Part shown: in pieces, positions 18,055 to 26,327 of the stretch
How the letters are laid out: each line of letters opens with the position of its first letter
Position numbering within the stretch: position 1 is the first letter of the stretch
Assembly (NCBI GenBank): GCA_963764315.1
Contig: CAVXSB010000006.1
Location: forward strand, 186,001-250,000
From: DATLWN01 sp963764315
GTDB taxonomy: Bacteria > Pseudomonadota > Zetaproteobacteria > Mariprofundales > Mariprofundaceae
Length of the DNA stretch: 64,000 bases
Direction of reading: 5' to 3'
Program-made: the position numbers and the translations under genes
The notes under the pieces: generated by a model
What the model was told of the DNA's origin: nothing
Database searches by the model: none
What the model saw: the letters and a program-made list of their open reading frames with translations, nothing else

Positions 18055-18699
18055 ATGAATCTGCACGAAACCATGGACATGCTGATGCTGGGCGGGGTCA
18101 TGATGCTGCCGCTGAGCCTGGTGGCGATCCTCGCCACCGCCATCCTGATCGAGAAGGGGGTGATCTTCTGGCGTTTCACCCGGCTTGCGGACGAGGTGCG
18201 CGATCTGATCGAGACCTACGGCTTCGCCTGGGAGAAGCTGGAGGCCAATCTGGCGGCGATGGACGAGCGGCATTACCTCAGGCGCTTCTTCGCCGTCATC
18301 GCCGCCAATCGGGGCCGGCCGGTCTGGTGGATCGAGTCCCGGGCGGCGGACGAGGCCAAACTGATCGAGACGTCATTATCGCGCCGGCTATGGCTGCTCG
18401 AGACCATCGTCACGGCCGCACCCCTGATGGGCCTGGTCGGCACCATCGGCGGCATGATGCATTCCTTTCACCTGATCGGCGCCAACGGCCTCGTCGATCC
18501 CACCGGCGTCACCGGCGGCGTGGCGCAGGCCCTGATCGCCACGGCCCTGGGCCTGGTCATCGCCCTGGCGGCGCTGTTCGGCTTCAACTACTTCGCCAAG
18601 CTGCAGTCCGAGACCCTGGATGAGATGGAGCGCCTGGGCACGCGCCTGGTCGACCATATCCGCATCGACGCGCAGGGAGGGCTCGATGAAGCTCAATAG
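18055..18699 (+). CDS. exbB: ExbB/TolQ/MotA-type proton channel protein
   Basis: A 214-residue protein with a first membrane helix at about 15-35, a cytoplasmic domain and two further helices (about 117-140 and 160-185). The conserved region APLMGLVGTIGGMMHSF and the later threonine-bearing helix GVAQALIATALGLVIALAAL match ExbB. With ExbD it converts proton flow into movement of TonB. AGGAGAAG lies directly upstream of the ATG at 18055, and a GGGGCATGCCCC palindrome (18030-18041) sits just before it. It overlaps exbD by 14 nt. Confidence 0.9.
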   Translation: MNLHETMDMLMLGGVMMLPLSLVAILATAILIEKGVIFWRFTRLADEVRDLIETYGFAWEKLEANLAAMDERHYLRRFFAVIAANRGRPVWWIESRAADEAKLIETSLSRRLWLLETIVTAAPLMGLVGTIGGMMHSFHLIGANGLVDPTGVTGGVAQALIATALGLVIALAALFGFNYFAKLQSETLDEMERLGTRLVDHIRIDAQGGLDEAQ

Positions 18700-19084
18700 G
18701 GCGCGCCCGCGCCGCAAGGGGCGCATCGAGATCATCCCGATGATCGACGTGATGTTCTTCCTGCTGGCCACCTTCATGCTCGCCTCGCTGTCGATGCAGA
18801 ACCTGCACTCGCTGCCGGTGAACCTGCCGCAGGGACAGGCCGAGCGCCTGACGAAGAACCTGCCGGCGACACTGACGGTGACCCGCGATCGCAAAATCTA
18901 CATCAACCATGCGCCGGTGACGCTGGATACGCTGGCGTCCGCCCTGAAGGCGGCGGGGATACCCGGAAAATCAGTCATCGTTTCCGCCGACACGGAGGCG
19001 CCGCAGGGCCTGGTCGTGCAGGCCATGCTGCGTGCCCGCGCCGTCGGTGTGGCGCATTTCCTGATCGCCGTCAAGCATGACTAG
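18686..19084 (+). CDS. exbD: ExbD/TolR family biopolymer transport protein
   Basis: A 132-residue protein with a short cytoplasmic start, one membrane helix and a periplasmic domain. The essential aspartate sits at the start of the helix in IIPMIDVMFFLLATFM, exactly as in ExbD and TolR. It partners the ExbB encoded upstream. The start has GGAGG 7 nt upstream and lies inside the end of exbB; its stop overlaps the tonB start by 8 nt, so the three genes are coupled. Confidence 0.92.
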   Translation: MKLNRARPRRKGRIEIIPMIDVMFFLLATFMLASLSMQNLHSLPVNLPQGQAERLTKNLPATLTVTRDRKIYINHAPVTLDTLASALKAAGIPGKSVIVSADTEAPQGLVVQAMLRARAVGVAHFLIAVKHD

Positions 19085-19742
19085 GGCGGCATTGCTGGTG
19101 CCGCGGCGGGAGGCCGGGGTCTTCCCCTGGGCCCTGCTGGCGGCGGCCGCGCTCTGGGCCGTGCTGCTGCTGGCCTGGGCCGGGCGCTTTACGCCGCACC
19201 CGCTTAACAGCATCGCCCTGCCGCCGGTCGATGCGCGGCTGGTGGAGCTTCCGCCGACCCCGCCCGTGGTCAAACCGGTGCCGAAACCGCAACCGCCGAA
19301 GCCGATACACGAGGTGAAGCGGCCGGACGGCCTGCCGGTCCGGGCCAAGCCCTTACCTAAGCCCAAACCCAAACCGAAGCCCGTACCGAGGCCGGTGGTG
19401 AAACCGAAACCGAAGCCGGCCCCCAAGGTGCCGCCGCATCCGCAGGCGCCGCAGACGGCGGTGAACCAGGATGCCATGGGGGCCCGGGCCGTCTACAGCC
19501 CGCTGCCCCAGATCCCGGACGATCTGCGCCAGGCGGCCATGGACGAGGCGGCGGTGGCCAGGCTGCATATCCATGCCGACGGCACGGTGTCGGTCGATCT
19601 GGTGCGCCCGACCGACAATCCCCGCATCAACCGCATCATCCTCGACACCCTGCGCACCTGGATGTTCTACCCGGCGCTCGCCAAGGGCAAACCGGTGGAG
19701 TCGGTGCAGGAGATCCGCATCCGCCTCAGCGTCGGCGACTAG
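19077..19742 (+). CDS. tonB: TonB energy transducer
   Basis: A 221-residue protein with an N-terminal membrane anchor (about 18-35), a proline-rich spacer full of PK and KP dipeptides (about 55-125) that spans the periplasm, and a TonB C-terminal domain (about 145-220: VARLHIHADGTVSVDLV, ILDTLRTWMFYPA). It links the ExbBD motor to the receptor. Because receptor, exbB, exbD and tonB lie in one unit, this TonB probably serves that receptor. No terminator was seen directly after the stop; an AT-rich gap follows. Confidence 0.92.
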   Translation: MTRAALLVPRREAGVFPWALLAAAALWAVLLLAWAGRFTPHPLNSIALPPVDARLVELPPTPPVVKPVPKPQPPKPIHEVKRPDGLPVRAKPLPKPKPKPKPVPRPVVKPKPKPAPKVPPHPQAPQTAVNQDAMGARAVYSPLPQIPDDLRQAAMDEAAVARLHIHADGTVSVDLVRPTDNPRINRIILDTLRTWMFYPALAKGKPVESVQEIRIRLSVGD

Positions 19743-19927
19743 CCCCAGAGGGAGATAGGCCCAAGCGAGGCCATGCCGGCCGAATGCATAAAAAGTAATA
19801 CATTGCATTAAGAAAAGTTATACATAGGCGATGCGATTTATCGCTGGTATATATAGGTTTATGCTCATCATGAGATAAACAAAAGTAATATATTTCGTTA
19901 TTATATGTTATATATGTAAAACATCTG

Positions 19928-19956
19928 TTGTAACTGACCATTTGTCACAATACGAT
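19928..19956 (+). promoter_or_regulatory. Promoter of the porin gene
   Basis: TTGTAA (19928-19933), a 17-nt spacer and TACGAT (19951-19956). Transcription is expected near 19963, giving a leader of about 113 nt. Confidence 0.65.
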
Positions 19957-19999
19957 CGTTCCCGGCTAACCGAACTAGGGGGGGAGGAAAGCCGTTTCA

Positions 20000-20034
20000 C
20001 CGCAAAGCTCATGGGGCTTTGCGGCGTTCTTTTA
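20000..20034 (+). promoter_or_regulatory. Terminator-like hairpin in the porin leader
   Basis: CCGCAAAG (20000-20007) pairs with CTTTGCGG (20017-20024) and is followed within a few bases by TTCTTTTA. It lies between the predicted transcription start and the ribosome-binding site, so it could be an attenuator or the end of a short leader RNA. Confidence 0.45.
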
Positions 20035-20075
20035 TGCGATTTCCCCCTTTGCATACACACTTGGAGGAATAGAAA

Positions 20076-21416
20076 ATGCGAAAATATATGAAGGCCATCC
20101 CCTTGGCGCTCGCCTTGGCATGTGCCAGCACGGGTATCGCTCAAGCCGCGTCGCTGAACGATATCCTCAGCGGCGTCAAGGTCGACGGCAAGGCCCGTGC
20201 CTACCGTTTTACCCGTCAGTTCAGTCCAAACAACGGGGCCGATGTCAATGCATTCAGCTTGGCCGGCATCCTGAACCTGCATACCGATACCGCTGCCGAC
20301 GGCTGGGGCTTCGCTGTTACCGGCATGACCGCACAGTCGCTGGGTCTGAATGTCCACCATCCTGACTCGACGCTGATGGGCACGAAGAACCAGTTCAGCG
20401 CCCTGGGCCAGTTGTACCTGCAGTACCGCCAGCCGCTGTACATGGTGCGCGCCGGTGATCAGGAGCTGAGCACCCCGTGGATGGGCGGCTCCGACTCGCG
20501 CGTGCTGCCGGCCACCTACCAGGCCGTGCTGCTTCAGCTGAACCCGATCGATCATCTGCACATCTACGGCATCCGCGAGACCGCATGGAAGAGCCGCACC
20601 TCGAGCAACTACTTCCAGAACAACCTGTACTACAACAGTGCCTGGGGTGGCGACGACTCGCATGGAGGCCAGCCGTACACGCTGAACGGCACTACCGCTG
20701 CTTCGCTTACGACCACAGGTACGCAGAAGTCCAGCGGCACGCTGGTCATCGGCGCGGACTACAAGGCCAACGGCCTGAAGGCCCGCCTGTGGTACTACGA
20801 CTTCTACCGTTTCGCCAACACCTACTACGGTGAGGCCACCTACACCGTCAAGACCGGTACCGGCTTCGATCCGTTCATCGGCATCCAGGGCCTGAAGCAG
20901 AACCTCGGTTCCAGCAACAGCTTCTTCGGTCAGTATGGCACGACGGCCAATGGCGTCGGCGGCGATGTGAACTCGCAGGTCGAGGGTGCCAAGATCGGTG
21001 TGAACATCCCGCACGGCTCCGTGTTCGTGGCCTACGACAAGGTGAACTACAACGCCAACGCCTTCGGCGGCGGTATCATCATCTCGCCGTTCACCGCGAA
21101 CTATGCAACCGACCCGCTGTGGACCACCTCGATGATCCGCGGTCTGGTCGAGCTTGGGCCGGGTAATGCCACGAAGATCAAGGGCACGTACAAGATGTTC
21201 GACAATCACCTGCGCGTGATGGCGGCCTGGGCTCGCTACAACACCCACTTCAAGGGCAACAGCACCAACACCTATGGTGACATCACCTACTTCTTCGGCG
21301 GCGCCTACAAGGGCCTGTCGCTGCGTGATCGTATCGAGGTCAGCAACGGCAAGCTGGCGAACGGTGGTCACGACACGTTCACGTATAACCGCGTGATGGC
21401 CGAGTACGACTTCTAA
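20076..21416 (+). CDS. OprD-like outer-membrane porin
   Basis: A 446-residue protein with a signal peptide (cleavage after AQA near residue 24), a beta-barrel of alternating aromatic strands and a C-terminal phenylalanine (AEYDF) as needed for BAM-dependent insertion. AGDQELSTPWMGGSDSRVLP is close to the conserved OprD family segment. OprD-type channels pass small solutes such as amino acids or carboxylates; the substrate here is not known. GGAGGA lies 8 nt before the ATG. Strong promoter, long leader and strong terminator suggest an abundant, single-gene transcript. Confidence 0.8.
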   Translation: MRKYMKAIPLALALACASTGIAQAASLNDILSGVKVDGKARAYRFTRQFSPNNGADVNAFSLAGILNLHTDTAADGWGFAVTGMTAQSLGLNVHHPDSTLMGTKNQFSALGQLYLQYRQPLYMVRAGDQELSTPWMGGSDSRVLPATYQAVLLQLNPIDHLHIYGIRETAWKSRTSSNYFQNNLYYNSAWGGDDSHGGQPYTLNGTTAASLTTTGTQKSSGTLVIGADYKANGLKARLWYYDFYRFANTYYGEATYTVKTGTGFDPFIGIQGLKQNLGSSNSFFGQYGTTANGVGGDVNSQVEGAKIGVNIPHGSVFVAYDKVNYNANAFGGGIIISPFTANYATDPLWTTSMIRGLVELGPGNATKIKGTYKMFDNHLRVMAAWARYNTHFKGNSTNTYGDITYFFGGAYKGLSLRDRIEVSNGKLANGGHDTFTYNRVMAEYDF

Positions 21417-21443
21417 GAAGCCCGTCACTCGACCGTAACGCAA

Positions 21444-21474
21444 AAGGCCCCCGCAAACCGCGGGGGCCTTTTTG
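21444..21474 (+). terminator. Rho-independent terminator after the porin
   Basis: AAGGCCCCCGC pairs with GCGGGGGCCTT across AAACC, followed by a T run. Confidence 0.92.
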
Positions 21475-21498
21475 TTGGTGCCGATGCTGAATGAAAGA

Positions 21499-21574
<76 letters not shown>

Positions 21575-21599
21575 CCTCGGACGAATGTCAGGGGGGCGA

Positions 21600-21628
21600 T
21601 TTATACTGGCTCGGCCGGTTCGCTGCAA
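21600..21628 (-). promoter_or_regulatory. Promoter of tRNA-Phe
   Basis: On the minus strand, TTGCAG (complement of 21623-21628), a 17-nt spacer and TATAAA (complement of 21600-21605). It lies 25 nt upstream of the tRNA 5' end. Confidence 0.75.
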
Positions 21629-21660
21629 GCCGGAATTCCGGGCTGCTCCCGCGCATACAA

Positions 21661-21686
21661 GAAGCCCGGCGCGATGGCCGGGCTTC
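21661..21686 (-). terminator. Terminator of the 70-residue unknown gene
   Basis: A perfect 10-bp stem GAAGCCCGGC/GCCGGGCTTC with a six-base loop; on the minus strand it runs into CTTCTTGTATG. It lies 18 nt beyond the stop of the minus-strand gene and separates it from the tRNA-Phe promoter. Confidence 0.65.
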
Positions 21687-21703
21687 GACGATCCCGTTGG
21701 GGA

Positions 21704-21916
21704 TCAGAATTTCACGCGGTAGTGGGCGTCGTGCCAGCATTTGGGCAGGGCCTCCCCCGAGGGGAACACGAAACCCTTCTTGTCTGCCCGGACGGGATCG
21801 CCGACCTCCTCGCCGGCCTGGTAGCGCACGGTCAGCTGCTTCTCGTGCGGGTCCACGAGCATCGACATGTCCACAACCTCCGCAAGATCGCCCGAGGATT
21901 TGTCTTTCAGGAACAT
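21704..21916 (-). CDS. Small conserved-looking protein of unknown function
   Basis: A 70-residue soluble acidic-to-neutral protein without signal peptide or membrane segment. The C-terminal half GFVFPSGEALPKCWHDAHYR looks constrained (Pro, Trp, Cys, His), which argues that it is a real gene. No family was recognised with certainty. The ATG has GGAAGGGGG about 10 nt upstream, and a good terminator follows its stop. It lies downstream of the OmpA-like gene on the same strand, about 36 nt away, but reads first from the tRNA side, so it may share that gene's transcript. Confidence 0.55.
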   Translation of the reverse strand: MFLKDKSSGDLAEVVDMSMLVDPHEKQLTVRYQAGEEVGDPVRADKKGFVFPSGEALPKCWHDAHYRVKF

Positions 21917-21952
21917 GGTGCGCCCCCTTCCAATGCCTTGGTATGACTACAT

Positions 21953-23437
21953 TTAGTCAAGCACAGGTGAGGGTGACTGTCCAGGTGCTGCCGGTGCCTG
22001 CGCCGGCGTGTCGGCGGCGCCGGAGGGCGCGATCAGCACGATGTCGATGCGCCGGTTCTTCGCCCGCCCCTCCGGCGTATCGTTGACGGCGATCGGCTTG
22101 TCCTTGCCGTAGCCGACGGACGTGAAGCTATGGCCGTTGGTATTCCCCATGCGGCTGATCAGGTAGGCCTTGACGGCCTCGGCGCGGCGGGTGGACAGGG
22201 CCTTGTTGTAGTCGTCCGCGCCGACCGAGTCGGTATGCCCCTCGATGCGGGCCGCCCGGTCCGGGAACAGGGCGATCGATTTCAGCACATTGTCGAGGAT
22301 GGCATAGGAGTTCGGCGGAATGACGGCGCTGCCGCTGCGGAAGTTCAGGCCGTTCAGGCGCAGGATCACATCGGCATCCGGGGTCAGCAGGATCTCCACC
22401 TCCTTCGGATCGAACAGCTTGGTCAGGCGCTTGATCTTGGCCTCGGCCTCGCGCTTGAGCTCGAGCTTGTGTCGGATCTCGGCGAGATCCGACAGCTCGC
22501 CCTTGGATTGCGTCAGCTGCTGGCTCAGGCCCTGGATCTGGGTATCGGCATCGGCGATGCGGCCCTCGTAATTGGTCTTCATGTCCAGCACCGCCTGCCT
22601 CAGCAGCGCCGCCTGCTGCTCCGGCGTCTGCGTGCGCGACAGGCGGATGCCGAGGGCATCGCCCAGCATGCGCATGCGGGCGTCCTCGGTGTCCATCCAG
22701 CGCTCGACGGAGGCGGGATCGCTGTCGAAGCCGCGGCCGAGCTCGGCGATGCGCTTGGCCCGCAGCGCCTCATCGCTGCCGTGTTGCGACAGGGCATAGG
22801 CCTGGGGCTGCGCGTTCGGGGAGTTGCGCACCAGCGCGTCGAGCTGCCTCTTGGCATCGATGGCGTTGCCGATGGCCTTCGGCGCGAATTTCCGGGCCGA
22901 GCCCCGGCGCGCGTCGGCGATGGTCAGGGCGAGCGGGTCGGCGAATTGCCTGCGGGCCGCCACGACCTGGGCGGCGTGGACCGTGCCCATGGCGATCTTG
23001 GCGTCGCGCGCGGCCTTCTTCATATCGCCGTCCTCGACCGCGGCCACGACATGGGAGAAATCCGACTCGCCGCGCGCTAGCAGGTCCGCACGGTTCTTGG
23101 CGCCGGCCAGCTCCATGCGGTCGCGGGCCTCGACCAGGTCGGCGAATCGCGTGCTGACCAGCTGGGCGGTGTCGACGGCCTGCTTGGCTTCGGCGGCGGC
23201 CGTATCGATGCTCTCCTGCATCTGCTTCGGGTCATTCTGGGAGGACTGCGCCTTGGCCGCGTCCATGGCCTTGCGGGCCTTGGCGTAATGGCCGGGCGAG
23301 AATTCGGCGGCGCGCAGCTGCTGGGCCTCGCCGATCAGGGTTTGGGCATCCTGCAGCGTTGCGGCATGGGCGGCGGGGGCTAACGACAGCGCGGCCAGGG
23401 CAAGCAGGGTCAGGACGGGTAACAGGGTTCGCGCCAT
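21953..23437 (-). CDS. OmpA-family protein with long helical periplasmic region
   Basis: A 494-residue protein: signal peptide (cleavage after AHA, about residue 26), a long alanine-rich helical or coiled-coil region (about 30-360) rather than a barrel, and an OmpA C-terminal peptidoglycan-binding domain (about 375-475) with the signature GHTDSVGADDYNKALSTRRAEAVKAYL and GYGKDKPIAVNDTPEGRAKNRR. It probably tethers peptidoglycan through the last domain, while the helical part may bridge to the outer membrane. GAGGAG precedes the ATG at 23437 by 8 nt; an earlier in-frame start is not needed. A possible promoter lies at 23479-23508. Confidence 0.85.
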   Translation of the reverse strand: MARTLLPVLTLLALAALSLAPAAHAATLQDAQTLIGEAQQLRAAEFSPGHYAKARKAMDAAKAQSSQNDPKQMQESIDTAAAEAKQAVDTAQLVSTRFADLVEARDRMELAGAKNRADLLARGESDFSHVVAAVEDGDMKKAARDAKIAMGTVHAAQVVAARRQFADPLALTIADARRGSARKFAPKAIGNAIDAKRQLDALVRNSPNAQPQAYALSQHGSDEALRAKRIAELGRGFDSDPASVERWMDTEDARMRMLGDALGIRLSRTQTPEQQAALLRQAVLDMKTNYEGRIADADTQIQGLSQQLTQSKGELSDLAEIRHKLELKREAEAKIKRLTKLFDPKEVEILLTPDADVILRLNGLNFRSGSAVIPPNSYAILDNVLKSIALFPDRAARIEGHTDSVGADDYNKALSTRRAEAVKAYLISRMGNTNGHSFTSVGYGKDKPIAVNDTPEGRAKNRRIDIVLIAPSGAADTPAQAPAAPGQSPSPVLD

Positions 23438-23478
23438 CTCGGTTGCTCCTCGCACATCGGATAGGGTGCGAACGACAA

Positions 23479-23508
23479 GCTATAGCCTGGCGGCATGCGC
23501 AGGCGCAA
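23479..23508 (-). promoter_or_regulatory. Putative promoter of the OmpA-family gene
   Basis: On the minus strand, TTGCGC (complement of 23503-23508), an 18-nt spacer and TATAGC (complement of 23479-23484), about 40 nt ahead of the start codon. Confidence 0.45.
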
Positions 23509-23557
23509 TATGAGGCGAGTCACACTTGCCCGACGTCCCGCGGGATGCCGGCGAAGA

Positions 23558-24106
23558 TCAGGCCGGTTGGGAGACGAAGATGCTCCGGCGGTAGTAGGCG
23601 AGCTCGGCGATGGATTCGCGGATATCGTCCAGCGCCAGGTGGGCGGATTGCTTGGCCGGCGGTTTCAGGTTCGGGTACCAGCGCCGGGCCAGCTCCTTGA
23701 TGGTGCTGACGTCGATGTTGCGGTAATGCATATAGGCCTCGAGCCCCGGCATGTACCGGACCAGGAAGCGCCGGTCCTGATGGATCGAGTTGCCGCACAA
23801 GGGCGAGCTGCGTTCGGGCACATATTGGCGAACGAAATCCAGGGCCATGGCCTCGGCCTCGGCCATGGAGAGGGTGGAGGCGCGCACGCGTGCGCTCAGG
23901 CCGGAGGCGCCGTGGTGGGTCTTGCACCAGTCGCTCATCGCTTCCAGCACCGCCTCGTCCTGGTGGATGGCGACGGACGGGCCCTCGGCCACGAGGTTCA
24001 GCTCGGCGTCGGTGATCAGGATGGCCATCTCCAGGATGGTGTCGGTCTCCGGGTCCAGGCCGGTCATCTCCAGGTCCATCCAGACCAGGTGTTCGGGATT
24101 CTGCAT
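23558..24106 (-). CDS. orn: Oligoribonuclease
   Basis: A 182-residue DEDDh exonuclease of normal length. The first motif WMDLEMTGLDP gives the Asp-Glu pair, GNSIHQDRRFL the third acidic residue and HLALDDIRESI the His-Asp of motif III. Oligoribonuclease degrades 2-5 nt RNA fragments and also pGpG, the breakdown product of c-di-GMP, which is relevant given the several EAL and GGDEF proteins in this window. It follows pdxB by 9 nt on the same strand. Confidence 0.96.
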   Translation of the reverse strand: MQNPEHLVWMDLEMTGLDPETDTILEMAILITDAELNLVAEGPSVAIHQDEAVLEAMSDWCKTHHGASGLSARVRASTLSMAEAEAMALDFVRQYVPERSSPLCGNSIHQDRRFLVRYMPGLEAYMHYRNIDVSTIKELARRWYPNLKPPAKQSAHLALDDIRESIAELAYYRRSIFVSQPA

Positions 24107-24115
24107 GGGGCGAAC

Positions 24116-25288
24116 CTAGAGCCTTGCGAGGCCGATGGCACGCGCCAGTGCGAGCAGTCGGGGCGTCGGGTCGACGAAGCGCATGCCCTGCACATCCCAG
24201 GCGCGACGGACCGGATAGTGCCGGCGCTGGGCCCGGAAGGCCGCAGCCAGTGCCGCAGCGTCCGTATCCATGCAGGCCTTCAGCGCCGCGTCGTCGCGGG
24301 CGATCGGGTACAGCTGCGCCACCGCCCGATGCAGATCCAGCCAGTCATCGCCGGCGCATTGCAGTTCGTGGGATGCGGGCAGCGGCGGCGGCAGCTGTAC
24401 GACCTCATCCCATGCCGACGGCAGGCCGAGGAAGCGGCACAGGGCCTCGTAGATGTAGCGGGTATTGGCCGCCTTGCCGTCCAGGGAGTGGCCGGCGATG
24501 TGCGGGGTGGCGATGGCCAGTCCCGGATGCGCGAGCAGGCGGCGGGAGATCGCCGGCTCGCCCTCCCAGCAGTCCAGTACGGCGAAGCGCGCGGGCATCA
24601 TTGTCCAGCCAGTCGGCCAGAGCCTCGTTATCGATGACCCCGCCACGGGCGGTATTGATGATGCCGCGGCCCCGGAAGGCGGCAAGCCTGCCGGCATCGA
24701 GCAGGTGGCGGGTGGCGTCGGGCCCCTCGCGGGTCAGCGGGGTGTGCAGCGTCAGCAGATCGCAGCCTTCCAGCAGTGCCGCCAGCGGTGAGAAACCGCC
24801 ATCGCCGGCGCGCGCGCGCGGCGGATCGTTCTGCAACACGGTGATGCCGAGCGCTGCGGCCACCTCGGCGATGCGCCCGCCGATGCGGCCGACGCCGACG
24901 ATACCGAGGCGGGTGTGCGGCAGGTCGATCCGCCCCTCGCATGCAGCGCCAGCAGAGCAGCGATCCAGTATTCGACCACCGAACCGGTCGAGCTGCCGGC
25001 GGCGGAGGCGAAGGCGATGCCCTGTGCGGCCAGCCAGGCCTTGTCGACATGATCCTCGCCGACGGTGGCGGTGCCGACGAAGCGCACCGGCGTCCCGGCC
25101 AGCAGGGCGGCATCGACGCGCGTGGACGAGCGGGTCACCAGCACGTCGGCGCCTTGCAGCAGGTCATGCGTGATCTCCGCGTGCTCGACGACGGTCAGCT
25201 CGGTGGCAAAGCCCGGGAAATGGCGGAAGGCGTGCGCCGCACCCCAGGCATGGGCATCGGCGACGATGCGCAATCGGGGAAGCGGCAT
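24116..25288 (-). CDS. pdxB: Erythronate-4-phosphate dehydrogenase PdxB, two frameshifts
   Basis: A D-isomer-specific 2-hydroxyacid dehydrogenase of the vitamin B6 pathway (4-phosphoerythronate oxidation) with the extra C-terminal PdxB domain. Read through three frames it gives about 390 residues: VRFVGTATVGEDHVD, then LGIVGVGRIGGR (nucleotide-binding loop), NTARGGVIDNEAL (catalytic Arg), DCWEGEP (catalytic Glu) and PHIAGHSLDGK (catalytic His). One base is missing near 24940 and one is extra in the GCGCGCG at 24587-24594; net length is conserved. Complete catalytic residues suggest sequence errors. It abuts rfaE2 without a gap. Confidence 0.85.
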
Positions 25289-25750
25289 CTACAGGCTGCG
25301 GATGCGCGCGATCAGGCCGGTGCTCGAATGGCCGTCGAGGAAGGGGATGACGACGACCTCGCCGCCCCAGCCGCGCACCTCCTCGGCGCCGACGATGGTC
25401 TCCGGCCGGTAGTCCCCGCCCTTGACCAGGATGTCGGGTCTGAGCGCCTGGATCAGCTCCAGCGGCGTGTCCTCGCTGAAGGGTACCACCAGGTCGACCA
25501 TGCGCAGGGCCCCGAGCATGGCGGCGCGGTCCGCCAGCGGGTTGACCGGGCGGGATGGGCCCTTCAGGCGGTGGATGGAGGCATCGTCGTTCAGGCCGAT
25601 GACCAGGCGGTCACCGAGCGCCTTGGCCTCGCTCAGGTAGGCGATGTGGCCGGGATGCAGTAGATCGAAACAACCGTTGGTGAACACGATGCGCAGGCCG
25701 TGGCGCCGCCAGTCCTCCACGGTGTCGCGGGCATGCGCCCAGGTCTGCAT
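25289..25750 (-). CDS. rfaE2: D-glycero-beta-D-manno-heptose 1-phosphate adenylyltransferase
   Basis: A 153-residue nucleotidyltransferase equal to the C-terminal half of E. coli HldE. The HxGH signature is in DLLHPGHIAYL, the start VFTNGCFD is typical, LVKGGDYRPETIVGAE and the ISSTxR-like GHSSTGLIARIR end follow. It transfers AMP from ATP to heptose-1-phosphate in ADP-heptose synthesis for the LPS inner core. The kinase half (HldA/RfaE1) is not in the window, so the two activities are on separate genes here. gmhA, the first step, lies 1.7 kb upstream in the same run. Confidence 0.93.
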   Translation of the reverse strand: MQTWAHARDTVEDWRRHGLRIVFTNGCFDLLHPGHIAYLSEAKALGDRLVIGLNDDASIHRLKGPSRPVNPLADRAAMLGALRMVDLVVPFSEDTPLELIQALRPDILVKGGDYRPETIVGAEEVRGWGGEVVVIPFLDGHSSTGLIARIRSL

Positions 25751-25761
25751 GGCGGGGTCCG

Positions 25762-26326
25762 TCAGTTGGCGCGCAGCAGGTCGACCACGTCGGTGACGCC
25801 GTCCACCGAGCGGGTCAGCATCACCGCCCGCTGGCGCTGATTGGACTGCTTGATGATCCCCATCAGGTAGACCCTGCCATCCACCGTTTCGACGTGGATG
25901 CTGAGCCCGCTGACGATCGGGTCGCGCACCAGCTTGGTCTTGACCTGGGCCGTGATCCAGCTGTCGGAGATCATATTGGAGATCTTCGGTTCCCCGAGCA
26001 TGATCTGCGAGTCCACGGATTTGACGCCGCCGAAGCTGCGGCAGATGGCGACGGCGCGGTCGATCTGGTTCTGGGTCGGCAGGTAGCCGGTCAGGGTGAC
26101 CACGCCGCTGATGACCTCGACGTTGATCCAGCGCGACGGCATGTCGCGCTCGGCGATCAGCCGGGCCTCGATGCGCGTGGAAAGGTCGACATCGTCCAGA
26201 TGCTGGCCGACCGGCCGCTCGTCGCCGGCGGCGCTTGCGGCGGCGGCCCCGCCGCCGACGAGGGCGGTGGCCACGCAGCCGTTCAGGGAGAGGATGGCAA
26301 GGGTTAGGGCTAGGATTCGTAACATG
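25762..26326 (-). CDS. Dual BON-domain lipoprotein (DolP/YraP-like)
   Basis: A 187-residue lipoprotein: a signal peptide with lipobox LNGC (cysteine near residue 17) and two BON domains (about 45-110 and 120-187), seen as INVEVISGVVTLTGYL and LSIHVETVDGRVYLMG. This is the layout of E. coli DolP (YraP), an outer-membrane lipoprotein that protects envelope integrity; in E. coli it also lies near gmhA-like diaA, yraN, rsmI and lpoA, as here. GAGGTG precedes the ATG at 26326. Its start lies 2 nt from the stop of the small membrane protein upstream. Confidence 0.85.
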
Positions 26327-26327
26327 G

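Larger units (their letters stand above)
19743..20075. other. AT-rich intergenic island upstream of the porin gene
   Basis: A 333-base gap. The part at about 19790-19930 is only about a quarter G+C by hand count, against clearly G+C-rich flanks. It contains AAAAGTAATA twice (19791-19800, 19881-19890), a third variant AAAAGTTATA (19813-19822), a GCGAT-TT-ATCGC hairpin (19833-19844) and a CTCAT-C-ATGAG palindrome (19864-19874). It may be an UP element or the target of a nucleoid-associated or specific regulator. No protein-coding gene is seen. Confidence 0.6.
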
